Shown here: one piece after another, positions 22,656-25,173 of the stretch
Layout: every line of letters starts with the position of its first letter
Position numbering within the stretch: the first letter of the stretch is position 1
Source: JBGOTP01 sp041476545
Lineage (GTDB): Bacteria; Acidobacteriota; Vicinamibacteria; Vicinamibacterales; CAVVIG01
Reading direction: 5' to 3'
Assembly: GCA_041476545.1 (NCBI GenBank)
Contig: JBGOTP010000024.1
Span: 1 to 25,173 of the forward strand
Length of the DNA stretch: 25,173 bases
The notes under the pieces: generated by a model
What the model saw: only the letters and a program-made list of their open reading frames with translations
Databases searched by the model: none
What the model was told of the DNA's origin: nothing
Position numbers and translations under genes: made by a program

Positions 22656-25008
22656 CCGCAGCCTCTTCTTCGACAACGGCGAAGAGCCTGCGCGCGTCGA
22701 TGGGCTTCGACAAATAGCCGTCCATACCGGCCGCCAGGCATCGCTCCCGGTCGCCGGTCATGGCGTGCGCCGTCATCGCGACAATCCGCACGTGCTGTCC
22801 CGTGCCGCGCTCCCGTTCGCGAATGGCGGCCGTCGCCTCGAAGCCACCCAGCTCGGGCATCTGCACGTCCATCAGGACCAGATCGAACGTCTCGCGATCG
22901 AGCGCCGAGAGTGCTTCGTGACCATTGCCGACCACCGTGACGCGGTGCCCGCGCTTCGTGAGCAGCCCATCGGCCACGCGCTGATTGACGACGTTGTCTT
23001 CGGCCAGGAGCACCTTGACGGATCGGGCCGGTCCCTGCGGTGCGACGGCCGCGACGGCGGTGGGCGTCGCCACGGACTCGTTCCCCAAAATGCGACAGAT
23101 CGCCTCATGGAGGTCGGCCTGTCTGATGGGCTTTGTCAGGTACGAGGCGATTCCCAGATTCCGACAGCGCGCGACGTCGCCGTACTGTCCCGAGGAGGTG
23201 AGCATCATGATCGTGGCGCCGGCCAGCTCCGGCCGCTTGGCGATTTCCTCCGCCACCCCGAAGCCGTCGAGATCTGGCATATTGGCGTCGAGGAGCACCA
23301 GGCCGTACGGGCGTCCTTCCCTCGTGGCCGTGGCGAGGGCTTCGAGCGCCGCCTGTCCGCCATCCACACACGTCGGCTTCATGCGCCAGTGCGTGCTCTG
23401 ATCCTCAAAGATCCGGCGATTGACGGCGTTGTCGTCGACAATCAGGACCCGAACATCCTCGAGCCGCGATACCCGGCGCGGGGCCGCGGGGACATCCACA
23501 GTCTCGAACGCGGCGGTGAAGTAAAAGGTGCTCCCGCTGCCTGGTTCGCTCGCGAGCGACAGCTCTCCGCCCATCAGATGCACGAGATTTGACGCAATGG
23601 CCAGGCCGAGGCCCGTGCCACCAAAGCGCCGCGTGGTCGAGCCGTCGGCCTGCCGGAACGGCTCGAAAATGGCGGCGTGTTTGTCGGCCGGAATACCGAT
23701 CCCGGTGTCTGTCACCGAGAAGCACAGCCGCGTGGATGGGCCCTGCCGTTCAACGGCGCGCACCGTGAGCAGCACGTGACCGCGCTCGGTGAACTTCAGC
23801 GCGTTGCCGAGCAGATTGGTCAGCACCTGCTTGAGGCGAGTCGGATCGCCGACGAGGCCCGCGGGGACATCTGGCGCAATGTCGGAGATGATCTCCAGGC
23901 CCTTCTGGTCGGCGCGGACCGCGAGCGGCCTGATGGTGTCGTTGATGACCTCGGCCAGCGTGAAGGACACCGATTCGAGCGCGAGCTTGCGCGATTCGAT
24001 CTTCGAGAAGTCGAGAATCTCGTTCAGGATCGTGAGCAACGACTCGGCCGACGTTTTCACCGTTGTCATACAGTCGTGCTGATACGGCGTGAGCCCGGTG
24101 CCCAGGGCCAGTTCCGTCATGCCGATGATGCCGTTCATCGGCGTTCGGATCTCGTGGCTCATGTTGGCGAGAAACTCGCTCTTCGCGCGGTTCGCGGACT
24201 CCGCGACCTCCTTTGCGCTCGCGGCGTCCTGCTCGGCCAGCCTGCGTGCCGTGCAGTCGCGACTGATGCCAAGGAATCCGATGGCGCGGCCGCCCGCCTC
24301 GCGCTCGAGTGAGATCGACTGCTCGACGAATCGTGGCGATCCGTCCGAGGCGGTGATTTGATATTCAAACCCCCGGTTGGGTCGGCCCGTTCGGTACACC
24401 TCGGCGTAGATCTCGCGGATTTGTGCCGACCGACCCGGGGATGCGGTCGCCGTAAAGTTCTGGCCGAGAATCCTTTCCTTCTCGTATCCAAACATCCGGC
24501 AGAACGCGTCGTTCGCGAACAGGTAGGTCCCACGTAGATCCACCACGCAACAGCCATCTTCGATCTGGTCGAGGATCGCGCGAAATCGATTCGAGTCCGC
24601 TCCGCTCGGCGCCTCGCGGCTCGTCAGCGACACGATTTGTCGCGCCAGGGCTCTCACGCTCTTCTTCCCGTCGCGGTACCGTACGGTCATGACCAGCTCG
24701 ACGGCGAACTCATGACCGTCGCTGTGGAGCGCTGTAATCGTGCGGATTCGCGTCTGGCCGTCAGGATCGGCGGCGAGATCTCGCAGACCGCGCTCGTGAC
24801 GATCGTAATTGCGCGAAGGGACGATCACGCGCGAGTGCTTCCCGATCACATCGCTCGCCGGCCAGCCGAAGAGGCGCTCCGCCCGCGCGTTCCACCCCGT
24901 GATCATGCCGTCGGCGTCCTGCTCGATCACCGCGTCGAGCCCTGGCGCATGACCGCCTTCTGAGACAGCTGGGCCGCGAGCGTCCGGATGCATCGAGTGA
25001 TCGGTCAT
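22639..25008 (-). CDS. Hybrid sensor histidine kinase, PAS-PAS-HisKA-HATPase-REC-REC
   Basis: 789 residues, with no membrane segment, so a soluble sensor. Domains in order: PAS 1 (about 22-125), PAS 2 (about 140-252), a coiled linker, HisKA with MSHEIRTPMNG (H285), HATPase with NLLGNALKFT (N402), DTGIGIP and GGTGLGLA, then receiver 1 (about 518-640; D574 in LLDANMPDLDG, K627) and receiver 2 (about 664-780; D714 in LMDVQMPE, K768). Both receivers keep the phospho-accepting Asp and conserved Lys. No HPt domain is present in this chain, but the gene directly upstream ends with an HPt-like segment 15 bp before this start. The likely route is H285 to a receiver, then HPt, then an unknown response regulator. 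The signal is unknown. Nearby MHPD (24993) is an alternative start. Confidence 0.93.
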   Translation of the reverse strand: MTDHSMHPDARGPAVSEGGHAPGLDAVIEQDADGMITGWNARAERLFGWPASDVIGKHSRVIVPSRNYDRHERGLRDLAADPDGQTRIRTITALHSDGHEFAVELVMTVRYRDGKKSVRALARQIVSLTSREAPSGADSNRFRAILDQIEDGCCVVDLRGTYLFANDAFCRMFGYEKERILGQNFTATASPGRSAQIREIYAEVYRTGRPNRGFEYQITASDGSPRFVEQSISLEREAGGRAIGFLGISRDCTARRLAEQDAASAKEVAESANRAKSEFLANMSHEIRTPMNGIIGMTELALGTGLTPYQHDCMTTVKTSAESLLTILNEILDFSKIESRKLALESVSFTLAEVINDTIRPLAVRADQKGLEIISDIAPDVPAGLVGDPTRLKQVLTNLLGNALKFTERGHVLLTVRAVERQGPSTRLCFSVTDTGIGIPADKHAAIFEPFRQADGSTTRRFGGTGLGLAIASNLVHLMGGELSLASEPGSGSTFYFTAAFETVDVPAAPRRVSRLEDVRVLIVDDNAVNRRIFEDQSTHWRMKPTCVDGGQAALEALATATREGRPYGLVLLDANMPDLDGFGVAEEIAKRPELAGATIMMLTSSGQYGDVARCRNLGIASYLTKPIRQADLHEAICRILGNESVATPTAVAAVAPQGPARSVKVLLAEDNVVNQRVADGLLTKRGHRVTVVGNGHEALSALDRETFDLVLMDVQMPELGGFEATAAIRERERGTGQHVRIVAMTAHAMTGDRERCLAAGMDGYLSKPIDARRLFAVVEEEAAVRVCS

Positions 25009-25023
25009 GGTGTTCTCTGCAAT

Positions 25024-25173
25024 TCAATTCACGCGCGCCGCCTGGTCCAACGATGTCTGGAGCGCGGCCATCAGATGCGACACCGCCACCTCCAGGCGAG
25101 CGCACGCCGCGGGCGCATCCTCGAGGGCGCCCCCGCGACCCATCGATTCGAGCGCCGCCGCACCGTCCACGAC
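25024..25173 (-). CDS. C-terminal end of a probable HPt (histidine phosphotransfer) protein, partial
   Basis: Forty-nine codons in frame from the window edge to a TGA at 25024-25026; the N-terminus is outside the window. The residues ALESMGRGGALEDAPAACA and RLEVAVSHLMAALQTSL are two amphipathic helices with the small-residue and LE spacing of the last two helices of HPt domains. The phosphorylatable His would lie upstream, outside this window. It ends 15 bp before the hybrid kinase on the same strand, so the two are probably co-translated and work as one phosphorelay. The protein could be a stand-alone HPt or the tail of a larger kinase. Function rests on pattern similarity over a short stretch. 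Confidence 0.55.
   Translation of the reverse strand, partial: VVDGAAALESMGRGGALEDAPAACARLEVAVSHLMAALQTSLDQAARVN

Overview
This is a GC-rich, gene-dense bacterial window with no rRNA, tRNA, CRISPR array, transposase or phage gene visible. Gene content, the style of exported beta-propeller proteins and the many short-unit tandem arrays at gene borders suggest an Acidobacteriota-like soil bacterium, possibly class Vicinamibacteria. That placement is inference; no taxonomic marker gene is present.

Layout. (1) 1-1389, minus: a NosR/NapH-like membrane polyferredoxin (cut by the window edge) and a small exported FMN-binding protein, together a split extracytoplasmic electron-transfer module. (2) 1520-5623, plus: three consecutive exported NHL-propeller paralogues resembling peptidyl-hydroxyglycine amidating lyase (PAL), each with a long Gly/Ala/Arg-rich insert at the same place. 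(3) 12526-5686, minus: a heme c/PQQ quinoprotein resembling polyvinyl-alcohol dehydrogenase, an exported protein of unknown function, a Tat-exported M28-like peptidase and a membrane-anchored spermidine-synthase-like protein, read in one direction. A small putative lipoprotein (12569-12970) precedes them. (4) 12996-17027, plus: glcD-glcE-glcF, the three-subunit glycolate oxidase. (5) 17201-18264, plus: two ATGA-coupled dCTP-deaminase-family paralogues of identical length with complementary active-site substitutions. (6) 18330-20156, minus: an ABC exporter. (7) 20231-22655, plus: a SAM methyltransferase and citramalate synthase (cimA). (8) 22639-25173, minus: a PAS/hybrid histidine kinase with two receiver domains, preceded by the C-terminal end of an HPt-like protein that could complete a phosphorelay.

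The most unusual feature is a set of short tandem arrays with units of 7, 8 or 9 bp. They fill or straddle at least seven gene borders and also lie inside two proteins. The arrays lying within coding sequence have 9-bp units, which preserve frame; the 7- and 8-bp arrays are at gene ends or between genes. One 9-bp family (GTGAACCCN) is read as Asn-Pro-Val, Gly-Ser-Gln or Val-Asn-Gln in three unrelated proteins, so the DNA repeat rather than the peptide appears to be what spreads. In glcE the only plausible start codons are inside such an array. The second point of interest is the dCTP-deaminase pair; the third is the PAL-like triplet with its disorder-prone inserts. All intergenic stretches are shorter than 300 bp; the largest, 17028-17200, holds a long imperfect hairpin.
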